NCBI GenBank assembly: GCA_946537305.1
Contig: CAMNFR010000024.1
Coordinates: forward strand, 1 to 34,370
Reading direction: 5' to 3'
DNA from: an uncultured Lachnospiraceae bacterium
Lineage (GTDB): Bacteria > Bacillota > Clostridia > Lachnospirales > Lachnospiraceae
DNA: 34,370 nt
Made by a program: the position numbers and the translations under genes. Shown here one piece after another: positions 1-7,572 of this stretch (position 1 is the stretch's first letter; every line of letters begins with the position of its first letter). The notes under the pieces were generated by a model. It did no database searches. It saw only the letters and a list, made by a program, of their open reading frames with translations, and was not told where the DNA came from.

Positions 1-72
1 TTGTTTTAAAGAATTTTCAGGGTTGGAATACACTGTTTATTTGTCAAGGTTCTGTTCAGCCCGAAGGCTGCG

Positions 73-162
73 CGGAGAAGAAGGGATTTGAACCCTTGCG
101 CCGCTGTTAACGACCTACTCCCTTTCCAGGGGAGCCCCTTCGGCCAGCTTGGGTACTTCTCC
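73..162 (-). tRNA. tRNA-Ser (anticodon GGA)
   Basis: A 90-nt serine tRNA on the minus strand. The 7-bp acceptor stem pairs GGAGAAG with CTTCTCC and is followed by discriminator G. The anticodon loop CTGGAAA sits on a CTCCC/GGGAG stem, giving anticodon GGA. A long variable arm and a GGTTCAAAT T-loop are present, as expected for tRNA-Ser. CCA is not encoded (CGC follows the discriminator), so the 3' end must be made by RNase Z and a CCA-adding enzyme. It lies 39 bases downstream of tRNA-Ser(TGA) with no promoter of its own in the gap, so the two are probably co-transcribed. Confidence 0.95.
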
Positions 163-201
163 AAAATGTCCGATCCGAAAATCAGATGAAATTGTAGTGA
201 G

Positions 202-287
202 CGGAGAAGGTGGGATTCGAACCCACGGCCCCTTTCGGAGTCACCGGTTTTCAAGACCGGCTCCTTAAACCACTCGGACACCTCTCC
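202..287 (-). tRNA. tRNA-Ser (anticodon TGA)
   Basis: An 86-nt serine tRNA on the minus strand. The acceptor stem pairs GGAGAGG with CTTCTCC, with one G-T wobble. The anticodon stem CCGGT/ACCGG carries loop CTTGAAA, giving anticodon TGA. The long variable arm and GGTTCGAAT T-loop are clear. CCA is not encoded. The promoter at 316-344 lies directly upstream and probably serves both serine tRNAs. Confidence 0.95.
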
Positions 288-315
288 ATCAATCCTTATG
301 TGAGACGCATTGTTT

Positions 316-344
316 ATGCTATCACAATCCCCCGTCATTGTCAA
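316..344 (-). promoter_or_regulatory. sigma-A-type promoter for the tRNA-Ser pair
   Basis: Read on the minus strand: TTGACA (344-339), a 17-base spacer, then TAGCAT (321-316). It is 29 bases upstream of tRNA-Ser(TGA). The -35 is a perfect match and the -10 is weaker. Confidence 0.75.
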
Positions 345-367
345 GGACTTTTGAGAGCTGTTTTTTC

Positions 368-397
368 AAAAAAATCCGCGGCAGGAAACCCTACCGC
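368..397 (-). terminator. Rho-independent terminator of tRNA-Gly
   Basis: On the minus strand, GCGGTAGG and CCTGCCGC form an 8-bp stem (one G-T wobble) around a GTTT loop. It is followed by GGA and a run of seven T. It begins 12 bases past the tRNA-Gly 3' end and precedes the promoter of the serine tRNAs, so it separates the two transcription units. Confidence 0.75.
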
Positions 398-409
398 AAA
401 TCCTTCGGA

Positions 410-481
410 AGCGCGAGACGGGATTCGAACCCGCGACCCTCGCCTTGGCAAGGCGATACTCCACCACTGAGCCACTCGCGC
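410..481 (-). tRNA. tRNA-Gly (anticodon GCC)
   Basis: A 72-nt glycine tRNA on the minus strand. The acceptor stem pairs GCGCGAG with CTCGCGC, followed by discriminator T. The anticodon stem TCGCC/GGCGA carries loop TTGCCAA, giving anticodon GCC. The T arm has GGTTCGAAT. CCA is not encoded. It has its own promoter at 508-536 and its own terminator at 368-397. Confidence 0.95.
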
Positions 482-507
482 GCAGCGTGCTTTCAGGCAC
501 GCGTGTA

Positions 508-536
508 ATATTACATCAATTTGGACCTGCTGTCAA
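508..536 (-). promoter_or_regulatory. sigma-A-type promoter for tRNA-Gly
   Basis: Read on the minus strand: TTGACA (536-531), a 17-base spacer, then TAATAT (513-508). This near-consensus promoter lies 26 bases before the tRNA-Gly 5' end. Confidence 0.85.
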
Positions 537-561
537 GCAAAAAATGCATCTTTTTTTTGCT
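536..561 (-). terminator. possible weak terminator after the lipid kinase gene
   Basis: A 9-bp inverted repeat AGCAAAAAA/TTTTTTGCT lies between the kinase stop codon at 584 and the tRNA-Gly promoter. The stem is AT-rich apart from a GC step at its base, so it is a poor terminator by itself. It is the only hairpin in this gap. Confidence 0.3.
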
Positions 562-583
562 AATTTTTCAAGGTCATTTTATG

Positions 584-1480
584 TCATTTTTCTGCCCGAA
601 TGATCCGCAGTGCATGCGGCAGCACTTCTATAGACACATCGGTCATGCTCCCTCCGAACTCTCCGTCCTGGACCCAGTTGATGGGTTCTTCCGAGTGAAA
701 GGTGATATGATCTGTCTTCAGCCGTGTAATATGCTCCGACTCCTCGTGTGTCACAAAAAAGGCAGTGATCAGATCGCCCCAGCCCACCAGATCACCCGGC
801 TGACGAAGCAGATTCACCTCGAACAGGCCGTCGTCCATATCGATGTCGTCTCCCCAAACACCTGTGATGCCGGCCACACGCAGGGAATTGCTGATCATGC
901 CCAGCAGATAATCTCCTTCGTAGGTCTTACCGTTCGCTTCCACCACCATGTGATGTGCTCTCAGGTTCGTGATCTCTCTGGCACCTTCCATAATATACGC
1001 CTGATGTCCCAGTACCTTTTTCAGGTCCTGACGTGTTGCATAAGAAACATCCGTAAAGGCACCGAAACCAACCGTATAAGAAAAGTAGGTGTCATTCATT
1101 TTTCCGACATCGATGGCAAACGGTTTTCCATGAGCGGCGACCGCCGCAGCCTCCCTCATATCCGCCGGCAATGCCAGGCTATGCGCGAAATCATTTGTTG
1201 TTCCGGCAGAAATATACCCCAGTTCCGGCCTTTTCTCCGTCGGAAGCTGCATAAGCCCGTTGAGCGTCTCATCCAGTGTGCCGTCTCCGCCGCAGCAGAC
1301 CACACGGTCAAAGCGAGCCCCCTCTGTCCTTGCGATCGTGGTCGCATCCCCCGGGCGCTGCGTAACATACACTTCTGTCCAATATCCCGCCTTGGTAAAA
1401 ACATCTAATATATCTGTAAGCTTCCCCTTGATCTGTTCCTTCCCCGCATTAGGATTTATAATAACGAGTACTCTTCTCAT
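584..1480 (-). CDS. diacylglycerol/lipid kinase, YegS/BmrU family
   Basis: A 298-residue soluble lipid kinase of the DAGK catalytic family. It is expected to phosphorylate a membrane lipid such as diacylglycerol at the cytoplasmic face. The N-terminal nucleotide-binding part shows NPNAGK (about 9-14), the hallmark GGDGT (64-68) and SAGTTNDFA (91-99, the usual P-x-GTxNDFA block). The C-terminal beta-rich domain makes up the rest. Length is normal. The ATG has GGAG about 9 bases upstream. It is the last gene of the operon, about 50 bases after mutY. In Gram-positives such enzymes can recycle diacylglycerol released during lipoteichoic acid synthesis. The true substrate cannot be read from the sequence. 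Confidence 0.9.
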   Translation of the reverse strand: MRRVLVIINPNAGKEQIKGKLTDILDVFTKAGYWTEVYVTQRPGDATTIARTEGARFDRVVCCGGDGTLDETLNGLMQLPTEKRPELGYISAGTTNDFAHSLALPADMREAAAVAAHGKPFAIDVGKMNDTYFSYTVGFGAFTDVSYATRQDLKKVLGHQAYIMEGAREITNLRAHHMVVEANGKTYEGDYLLGMISNSLRVAGITGVWGDDIDMDDGLFEVNLLRQPGDLVGWGDLITAFFVTHEESEHITRLKTDHITFHSEEPINWVQDGEFGGSMTDVSIEVLPHALRIIRAEK

Positions 1481-1532
1481 AAATCATTCTCCATCTCGTG
1501 CGCGGTGCGTGAGAGCTCAGCTCCGCGGTGCT

Positions 1533-2579
1533 CTACACCTTCCGCGTGATCCATTCTGTATAGGTCCGAAATGCCGCAGGCACCGAATAACGGTCCTGAA
1601 GTTCCGATGCCGATACGTAAGACCAGCCGTCCTCCCATCGGTAGGGCGGCCGGATCTCATAGGCTTTCATTTTCCATTCTTTGTGAGTGAAGATATGGTG
1701 CGAATCCGGAAGCGGCCGGATCTGCTCCGGATCTGGCTGCCATGGAAGCCAGGCAGCCAGCTGTTCTCTGGTCCAATGTCCCGGCAGATGGGGATACTCG
1801 TACAGACTCGCCAGTAGTCCTTTTGCCGGACGTTTTCTAATGGCGAAGGTATTCTCAAAGCGCAGAATCAGAACGGTCAGTTCCTCCGTCGGCCGTTCCT
1901 TTTTGACCGCCCGGACCGGAAGCTGATCCTGCAGCCCCTGCTTTCTTGCCTCACAGATTTCAAAGAGCGGGCATGCCTCACAGCCAGGTGAGCCTCCCGG
2001 AATGCAGATGCACTCCCCCAGTTCCATCAATGCCTGGTTAAAATCCCCCGCGCCACCCGCGGGAAGCAGTTCCGCCACAGCCTCTGTCAGTCTTTTTTTG
2101 ACCGGTTCAGAGGTGACATCTCCCATTTCCGCCAGCAGACGCGCCATCACACGCAGTACATTTCCATCTACCGCCGGAACGCATTCGCCGCAGGCAATGG
2201 ACGCTATAGCACCGGCCGTATAGGGACCGATGCCCGGAAGCTTCCGCAGCTCCCGGTAAGAGGACGGCATTTTTCCGCCATATTCGTCCATCACTTTCTG
2301 CGCAGCCCGGTGCAAATTTCTGGCACGACTGTAATATCCCAGTCCCTGCCATAGCTTGAGCACACGGTCTTCCTCTGCTGCTGCAAGCGCAGCGATATCC
2401 GGAAACGCCTCCATAAAACGATCAAAATAACCGCGGACCGTTTCTATACGGGTCTGCTGCAGCATAATTTCTGATATCCACACCCGGTAGGGGGAAGGAT
2501 TCTCCCGCCAGGGAAGGTCCCTGGCATTTTCCCGGTACCAGCATATAAGTCTTTCGGAAACTTCTGCCTTTTTGTTCAC
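1533..2579 (-). CDS. mutY: A/G-specific adenine DNA glycosylase MutY
   Basis: Base excision repair glycosylase that removes adenine mispaired with 8-oxoguanine. I place the start at the GTG at 2579 (348 aa) because AAAGGAG lies 8 bases upstream. The in-frame GTG at 2609 has no ribosome binding site. With this start the catalytic Glu is residue 37 (in ISEIMLQQT) and the catalytic Asp is residue 138 (in AVDGNV), the same numbers as in E. coli MutY. The helix-hairpin-helix LPGIGPYTAGAIA is at about 114-126. The [4Fe-4S] ligands are C192, C200, C203 and C209, a C-X7-C-X2-C-X5-C pattern with one residue more in the first gap than in E. coli. The C-terminal third is the NUDIX-like 8-oxoG recognition domain. 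It starts 22 bases after the flippase stop codon. Confidence 0.93.
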   Translation of the reverse strand: MNKKAEVSERLICWYRENARDLPWRENPSPYRVWISEIMLQQTRIETVRGYFDRFMEAFPDIAALAAAEEDRVLKLWQGLGYYSRARNLHRAAQKVMDEYGGKMPSSYRELRKLPGIGPYTAGAIASIACGECVPAVDGNVLRVMARLLAEMGDVTSEPVKKRLTEAVAELLPAGGAGDFNQALMELGECICIPGGSPGCEACPLFEICEARKQGLQDQLPVRAVKKERPTEELTVLILRFENTFAIRKRPAKGLLASLYEYPHLPGHWTREQLAAWLPWQPDPEQIRPLPDSHHIFTHKEWKMKAYEIRPPYRWEDGWSYVSASELQDRYSVPAAFRTYTEWITRKV

Positions 2580-2601
2580 AGGCCTTTCTCCTTTGCCCGG
2601 C

Positions 2602-4239
2602 CTATTCACTCAGCAGGTGCAGGCGTTCCGCCAGTTCGCCCAGCTTTCGGCCGCCGGGAATGCTCTGCAGCGCCTCTCTCCCCAGGGCTCCGGTCTTCAG
2701 CACCAATGCAAAATAGGCAACCACGGCTGCAACGATACTGACTGCCAGCGCGATTACATTGCTGCCCAATGCAGCAAACAGAAGCCGATACAGTGCCCAG
2801 GTAATGCCTCCCATCACGGCTGCAGAGAGCCCGGGAAGTACAAAGCTGCGCATGATTTCCTGTTGATAATCCAGGTGTTTTCTCACCGACCATTGATTCA
2901 GCACACACATACAGGCGGAATAGACCAGCGTGGCTGTTACCATGCTGTACAGATTAAATTCTGTAAACATCAGCATAGGCACCAGCACTACGGTCTGAAT
3001 GACCAGCGCGATAGCCGCGTGAATGACCGGCCGGTTCACCTCTCCAATTCCCTGCAGCACCGCATTGGTCAGCGTGGAGAGCGAATAAAATATAACCGAT
3101 ACGCTCAGGAGACGCAGCAATGATGCCGCCATATCCAGGGATTCAGGCTGCGGGAACAGAAGCTGCGTCACCGGTCGGGCCAGTACGCCCAGTCCCACCG
3201 CGGCGGGAATAGCCACCAGCATGGTAGCCTGAATAGCCAACGCCACCTTGTTCCGGGTCCCTTCCCGATCTCCGGTGGCAAAGGTGCCGGAAATGGTAGG
3301 GATCATGGCGGAGGATACCGCCGCGGAAATCGCGATCGGTATATTAATGATGACCATGGGCTTCCCTGAATAAATGCCGTAGAGCGTAGCAGCCTCCGAA
3401 GAATTGAGCCCCTTGATATCCTTCATAATACGGATATAGATGGTCTGATTCAGTGAGGTGCTCAGATTATACACGAAGGTACTTAAAATGAACGGTGTCA
3501 CTACCAGGAAGATCATGGAAAAAATGGCCCGGTTAGAGAGCACCTCCTCCGTAGGATCCCGTTCCACCCGGCGGCGAAAATATCCGGAATTCGCATGATA
3601 CAGAAGCATCATGAACAGCAGCGCTGTCAGCACGCCGGCACCTGTTCCCAGGGCAGAGCCCATGGCACCGCGCACGGCAAGCGTTGCGGAATCCGCGCCG
3701 GCCGCTGCGGCTGCGCGCATCAGAAGCCAGGCAGCCAGAATACTGATAACAGCATTCAGGATCTGCTCTAAAATCTGGGACAGGGATGTCTGTACCATGG
3801 TGCGGTGCGCCTGAAAATATCCCCGGTACACCCCCAGGATGCCGGACAGGAAGATGGTCGGCGTAAAGACACGCAGCACAGGGACCGCATTTTCATCCAC
3901 CAGTACCCCGGCAAAGCAGAAGGTCAGCACACTGGCAAGGCCTCCCACAACAAATACATAGATAAACGCACACCGAAAAATACGATGTGCATTCCGATAC
4001 TCTTTCAATGCCAGCTTCTGCGCGATTACCTTGGAAATAGCCGAGGGAATACTGTAGGAAGCCAGCAGCAATATGATGGTATATATATTGTAAGCGGCGC
4101 CGTAATAGCCGTTGCCCTCATCCCCGATAATACTGGTCAGAGGGCTGCGGTACAGGATACCGATAATCCTCACGATAATTCCTGAGGCCGCCAGAATACC
4201 GGCCTGCAGTATAAAACTGTCATTCTTCTTATTATTCAT
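2602..4239 (-). CDS. polysaccharide/lipid II flippase-like protein, SpoVB/MurJ (MOP) family
   Basis: A 545-residue polytopic membrane protein of the MOP exporter superfamily, closest in feel to SpoVB and YtgP/MurJ of spore-forming Firmicutes. These move lipid-linked cell wall precursors across the membrane. Hydrophobic segments run along the whole length, consistent with about 14 helices. The N-terminus (SFILQAGILAASGIIVRIIG) and a following GDEGNGYYGAAYNIY block are typical of the family. The ATG has only a weak AAAGG about 13 bases upstream. It lies 26 bases downstream of the DUF1015 gene in the same operon. Whether it is the vegetative MurJ or the sporulation paralogue SpoVB cannot be decided here. 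Confidence 0.85.
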   Translation of the reverse strand: MNNKKNDSFILQAGILAASGIIVRIIGILYRSPLTSIIGDEGNGYYGAAYNIYTIILLLASYSIPSAISKVIAQKLALKEYRNAHRIFRCAFIYVFVVGGLASVLTFCFAGVLVDENAVPVLRVFTPTIFLSGILGVYRGYFQAHRTMVQTSLSQILEQILNAVISILAAWLLMRAAAAAGADSATLAVRGAMGSALGTGAGVLTALLFMMLLYHANSGYFRRRVERDPTEEVLSNRAIFSMIFLVVTPFILSTFVYNLSTSLNQTIYIRIMKDIKGLNSSEAATLYGIYSGKPMVIINIPIAISAAVSSAMIPTISGTFATGDREGTRNKVALAIQATMLVAIPAAVGLGVLARPVTQLLFPQPESLDMAASLLRLLSVSVIFYSLSTLTNAVLQGIGEVNRPVIHAAIALVIQTVVLVPMLMFTEFNLYSMVTATLVYSACMCVLNQWSVRKHLDYQQEIMRSFVLPGLSAAVMGGITWALYRLLFAALGSNVIALAVSIVAAVVAYFALVLKTGALGREALQSIPGGRKLGELAERLHLLSE

Positions 4240-4265
4240 ATCTATTCAAAAGCCTTTCACAGGCA

Positions 4266-5495
4266 TTATTTCACTGTATCGATTCCATATAGGAACAGTC
4301 CGTTGCATAGTTTGGGTTCAAACCAGGTGGATTTCGGAGGCATGGTCGCATCCGCGTCTGCCACGGCAAACACTTCCTCCATGGAAGTCGGATACAGGAG
4401 AACGCCTACCTGTTCCCGCCGGCGACAGCTGCCAAGAATCGCCTCCCGCTGGTTGGTCCCCCCCAAAAAGTCCAGACGTCTGTCACTCCGCGGATCACCG
4501 ATTCCCAGAATTTTCTCCAGGATTTCCCGCTGAAGCACCGCCACATCCAGAAAATCAGGGGCTGTTTCCGGGCGAACGCCCTTCTTCACATTCAGGCGCA
4601 GCCAGGTTCCCTCTGTATATAGAAGAAACTCTCCCCGTGCGGAAGGATAGGCCTGCTCTCCTGCAGGCGCAACTTCAAAAGAATCTTCCAGCATCCTGGT
4701 AAATTCGCGGAAGGAAAGCCCCTTTCTGTCCTTCACCATTCGTGCGTAAGGAAGAATCTGCAGTTCTTCATCCGCAAAACAGACACAGGCCAGATAGTTC
4801 CATGGTTCCTGACCGGTATAATGGCCCATGCTTCTTCTTTTCCGGCAGATCTCCACCGCCGCCATTACACGGTGATGTCCGTCCGCAATATACAGATCTC
4901 CGATCTGCGTCATCTCCTGCGTAAGCGCCGCAATTTCCTCCGCATCCGTCACCTTCCAGATCTGATTGAAAATCCCGTTTTCTGACGTAAAGGAGTACAG
5001 CGGTTCTGCCATACACAGCCTGGCAATCCTCTCCGAAAGAGATTTTCTTGCACGGTATGCCATCAGAATCGGTCCGCCGATCTGCGCGCCACAGATTTCT
5101 ATATGAGACGCCAGGTCTCTTAGTTTGTTCTCCCGTATGGTCTCGTGCGCATGAATACGCCCTTTTATGATTTCATCGATGGGCGTCCGACAGACCAGCC
5201 CCGTCTGCTGGTGCGTTCCTCCCTTCAGACGGTACAGATAATAACTGGGCTCGGTATCCGTACACATAATTCCCTCAGAAAGCCACTCCTGCAGCTGCGC
5301 CGCTGCTTTCTGATATACATTCCTGTCATCCCCCCAGAGTTCTTTGGGATGAACAATGCGGGAATAGGTCAGCGGATTGCGGCGGATCTTGGCCGCGATC
5401 TCTTCCCGGCTGAGAGCACTGTGCGGCCCCGTAGCCATCCTAGATGCCAGATCCGGTCTGGGACGTATGCAGGTTAAGGGAATAATACACGCCAT
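4266..5495 (-). CDS. DUF1015 family protein
   Basis: A 409-residue soluble protein recognised as DUF1015 (COG4198). Conserved features seen are IHAHETIRENK (113-123), an SHIEICGAQIGGP block (130-142) and the signature ADGHHR (204-209). The family function is not established. The DGHHR motif recalls the active-site motif of ParB/sulfiredoxin-fold enzymes, including free-serine kinases, but that is inference. The start ATG has a good AAAGGAG 5 bases upstream. It is the first gene of a four-gene minus-strand operon driven by the promoter at 5591-5619, so it is co-expressed with the flippase, mutY and the lipid kinase. Confidence 0.85.
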   Translation of the reverse strand: MACIIPLTCIRPRPDLASRMATGPHSALSREEIAAKIRRNPLTYSRIVHPKELWGDDRNVYQKAAAQLQEWLSEGIMCTDTEPSYYLYRLKGGTHQQTGLVCRTPIDEIIKGRIHAHETIRENKLRDLASHIEICGAQIGGPILMAYRARKSLSERIARLCMAEPLYSFTSENGIFNQIWKVTDAEEIAALTQEMTQIGDLYIADGHHRVMAAVEICRKRRSMGHYTGQEPWNYLACVCFADEELQILPYARMVKDRKGLSFREFTRMLEDSFEVAPAGEQAYPSARGEFLLYTEGTWLRLNVKKGVRPETAPDFLDVAVLQREILEKILGIGDPRSDRRLDFLGGTNQREAILGSCRRREQVGVLLYPTSMEEVFAVADADATMPPKSTWFEPKLCNGLFLYGIDTVK

Positions 5496-5590
5496 GACAG
5501 CTCCTTTATTTACAACCTATTTTTCCCAACTTCAATACACTCTGCTTCACGCTTTCAGTTCAGGAATCGCTCGCAGGTATACTTCAACAT

Positions 5591-5619
5591 ATCATAGCAT
5601 CCGAAAGTTGGAATTTCAA
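5591..5619 (-). promoter_or_regulatory. sigma-A-type promoter of the DUF1015-flippase-mutY-lipid kinase operon
   Basis: Read on the minus strand: TTGAAA (5619-5614), a 17-base spacer, TATGAT (5596-5591). The leader to the DUF1015 start is about 90 bases. It is back to back with the dlt-like promoter 24 bases away. Confidence 0.8.
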
Positions 5620-5642
5620 GATTGGAACCCAGAAAAGATCGG

Positions 5643-5664
5643 TTGATTTCTTACATGAAATCAA
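5643..5664. promoter_or_regulatory. palindromic candidate operator on the dlt-like promoter
   Basis: A perfect inverted repeat, TTGATTTC and GAAATCAA, separated by 6 bases (TTACAT). It covers the -35 hexamer and most of the spacer. A dimeric repressor here would block RNA polymerase. The binding protein is unknown. The nearest regulator gene, AraC-type, is at the other end of the operon. Confidence 0.5.
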
Positions 5665-5671
5665 GTACAAT
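5643..5671 (+). promoter_or_regulatory. sigma-A-type promoter of the dlt-like operon
   Basis: TTGATT (5643-5648), a 17-base spacer, TACAAT (5666-5671). The predicted transcription start is near 5678, giving a leader of about 57 bases before the dltA-like ATG. Confidence 0.8.
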
Positions 5672-5678
5672 AGTACCT

Positions 5679-5721
5679 TAAGACTGGCCCGGCCCCGGCG
5701 GCCGTAAAACGGGCCGTCTTA
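5679..5721 (+). promoter_or_regulatory. 5' leader hairpin of the dlt-like mRNA
   Basis: TAAGAC plus GGCCCG (one bulged T between them) pairs with CGGGCC plus GTCTTA, a 12-bp stem with an 18-base GC-rich loop. It starts about one base from the predicted transcription start and ends three bases before the GGGAGG ribosome binding site. No T run follows, so it is not a terminator. It may protect the mRNA 5' end or tune translation. Confidence 0.5.
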
Positions 5722-5734
5722 CAGGGAGGTTACC

Positions 5735-7270
5735 ATGAACAACCTGACAGCGCTCTGGCTGAGCACTGCGATCAAATATCCGGAGAAAACAGCCCTTTCT
5801 GATGGATCCGTGACCCTGAGCTTCCGGCAGGCGAATGCGATTGCCCGATGTTGGGCCGCGGACATTTTACAGGCTCTGCCCGCCGGGGAAGAGGGCGGCG
5901 CGCCCCGTCCCGTACTGGTGGCGGCAGAACGGGATGTTTCCTCTGTCCTTCGATGCCTTGCCGTGTTGATGGCAGGACATTTTTATGTTCCCTATGACCC
6001 GGAGATGACGTCAGAGAAACTTTCTCATATTGTCTCTGACTGTGCCCCGCCGCTGGCGCTGGGCGAAGAAAAGCACCGGGAAAAACTGGCAGCTGCGGGT
6101 TATGACGGCGTGCTCCTTCCGCTCATTGCCGAAAGCGATCCGGAAGGGAAAGCGCTCCCGGAGGACAGTTCCCTTCCGGGCCTTCAGACATCCCCCGAAA
6201 CGCCGGCCTATATGATCTATACCTCCGGCTCCACCGGCCGTCCCAAGGGCGTGCTGAAAAGCCACGGCGCCATGCTCTACTTTATACAGGCCTTCAAAGA
6301 GCGGTTCTCTCTTGGCTCCGAAGAAGTGATCGGCAATCAGACCCCCTTCTTCTTTGATGCATCTGCCAAGGACATCTATTTGATGGCCGCCGCAGGCGCC
6401 ACGCTGGAAATCATCCCGCCGGAGAAGTTTGTGATGCCCGTGACACTGATCGAGTATCTGAACGAGCGAAAGATCACCTACGTTTGCTGGGTGCCCACCG
6501 CTCTGGCCCTGGTAACCCAGCTGCGCACCTTTGAAGTCGTAAAACCTGCCACCCTGCGCAAGGTCTTCTTTGTGGGAGAAGTCTTCCCCTTAAAGCAGCT
6601 TCGCAAGTGGTTCGAGACGCTGCCGGACATTGAGTATGTCAACCTGTACGGATCCACCGAGGTCGCCGGCATCTCCAGCGCCCATGTGATCACGGCGGAC
6701 ACCCTCTCCGATGATACGCTCCCGCTGGGAGAGGCGCTCCCCGGCACCCGGATGCTGCTGATCTCCGAGGGGCAGGAGATCCGCGAAGCCGGACAGGTCG
6801 GCGAAATCGCCATTGAAAGTCCGGCGCTGGCGCTGGAATATTACCACGACCCGGAGCGCACGAACAAGTGCTTCCTTACCTGTGACGGACCGGACGGCCA
6901 GCCTGTACGCCGCCTGATGACCGGCGATATGGCTGCCTTCGATGAAGCCGGGCAGCTGCACTTTCTGGCCCGGGCCGATTCACAGATCAAGCACATGGGA
7001 CGCCGCATAGAGCTGGGCGAAATTGAAGCCGGCGCAGAAAAGCTATCCGAAATCGTGCGTTGTTGCTGCCTGTACGACAATAACAAAAAGAAGATCGTGC
7101 TTTTTGCCGAGCTGATGCCCGGCGTCACCCGCACCGGCAAGGAGATCCGCAGCGCCCTGAAGCAGCATCTCTCGGAATACATGATTCCTTCCAAGGTAGT
7201 CATGATGGAGCACCTGCCCCTGAACGCCAACGGAAAGATCGACCGGCAGCAGTTGAAATCAACCTTATAG
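5735..7270 (+). CDS. amino acid adenylation enzyme, DltA-like
   Basis: A 511-residue ANL-superfamily adenylation enzyme that should activate an amino acid with ATP and load it on the carrier protein encoded next. Seen motifs: A3 P-loop TSGSTGRPK (163-171), FFFDAS with Asp208 in the place of the amine-binding Asp of DltA, YGSTE (305-309), TGD (396-398), the hinge region near 414-430 and the C-terminal catalytic lysine K501 in NANGKID. The residue matching the DltA cysteine in the FCGEE block is Val280 (FVGEVFP). That cysteine is linked to D-alanine selectivity in Bacillus DltA. The ATG has GGGAGG upstream. D-alanine is the default guess, but another amino acid is possible. First gene of the operon. 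Confidence 0.85.
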   Translation: MNNLTALWLSTAIKYPEKTALSDGSVTLSFRQANAIARCWAADILQALPAGEEGGAPRPVLVAAERDVSSVLRCLAVLMAGHFYVPYDPEMTSEKLSHIVSDCAPPLALGEEKHREKLAAAGYDGVLLPLIAESDPEGKALPEDSSLPGLQTSPETPAYMIYTSGSTGRPKGVLKSHGAMLYFIQAFKERFSLGSEEVIGNQTPFFFDASAKDIYLMAAAGATLEIIPPEKFVMPVTLIEYLNERKITYVCWVPTALALVTQLRTFEVVKPATLRKVFFVGEVFPLKQLRKWFETLPDIEYVNLYGSTEVAGISSAHVITADTLSDDTLPLGEALPGTRMLLISEGQEIREAGQVGEIAIESPALALEYYHDPERTNKCFLTCDGPDGQPVRRLMTGDMAAFDEAGQLHFLARADSQIKHMGRRIELGEIEAGAEKLSEIVRCCCLYDNNKKKIVLFAELMPGVTRTGKEIRSALKQHLSEYMIPSKVVMMEHLPLNANGKIDRQQLKSTL

Positions 7271-7340
7271 CAGCAATTCTGAATAGTTACTATTATAATA
7301 GAAGAAGGCGTTTTTAACAGCCTTCAGAAACGAGGATAAT

Positions 7341-7571
7341 ATGGACGAATTAATGGAAATCCTGGAAGAGATCGATCCCGATATCGACTATGAAAAAGAA
7401 ACCCGGCTGATTGACGGCAAAGTACTGGACTCCTTCTCGATCGTGTCCCTGGTCTCTCAGATTTCTGAGACCTTTGATATTGAGATCGGCCCCCAGTACC
7501 TGATACCCGCCAACTTTAACAGCGCCGCTGCCATGTGGAAAATGATCCAGGAAATTCAGGACGAGGAATAA
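7341..7571 (+). CDS. acyl/aminoacyl carrier protein, DltC-like
   Basis: A 76-residue acidic carrier protein. Ser31 in VLDSFSIVSLV is the expected 4'-phosphopantetheine attachment site. The sequence ends in a NFNSAAAMWKMI segment, like general acyl carrier proteins rather than the DEWATP-type end I recall for DltC, so the carrier is divergent. The start has GAGG five bases upstream. The 70-base gap after the adenylation gene holds a small hairpin (GAAGGC at 7304-7309 with GCCTTC at 7320-7325) of unknown use. It probably receives the activated amino acid from the upstream enzyme and hands it to the MBOAT protein, whose ATG follows its stop codon by one base. Confidence 0.85.
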   Translation: MDELMEILEEIDPDIDYEKETRLIDGKVLDSFSIVSLVSQISETFDIEIGPQYLIPANFNSAAAMWKMIQEIQDEE

Positions 7572-7572
7572 C

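Noticed and set aside
38-49. TTGACA-like -35 on the minus strand near the left edge
   Set aside because: No acceptable -10 hexamer lies 16-18 bases downstream, and the gene it would serve is outside the window.
57-70. CAGCC-CGAA-GGCTG hairpin after tRNA-Ser(GGA) as a terminator
   Set aside because: The stem is only 5 bp and is followed by AACAGAAC with no T run.
521-1408. A 295-residue plus-strand frame opposite the lipid kinase
   Set aside because: Cys/His-rich shadow translation. The minus strand carries GGDGT and a proper start.
2577-2609. Upstream GTG at 2609 as the mutY start
   Set aside because: It has no Shine-Dalgarno, whereas AAAGGAG precedes the GTG at 2579, and residue numbering then matches known catalytic positions.
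7276-7300. Internal promoter with TATAAT between the adenylation and carrier genes
   Set aside because: The -10 is perfect, but the -35 position reads CAGCAA and there is no extended -10 TG.
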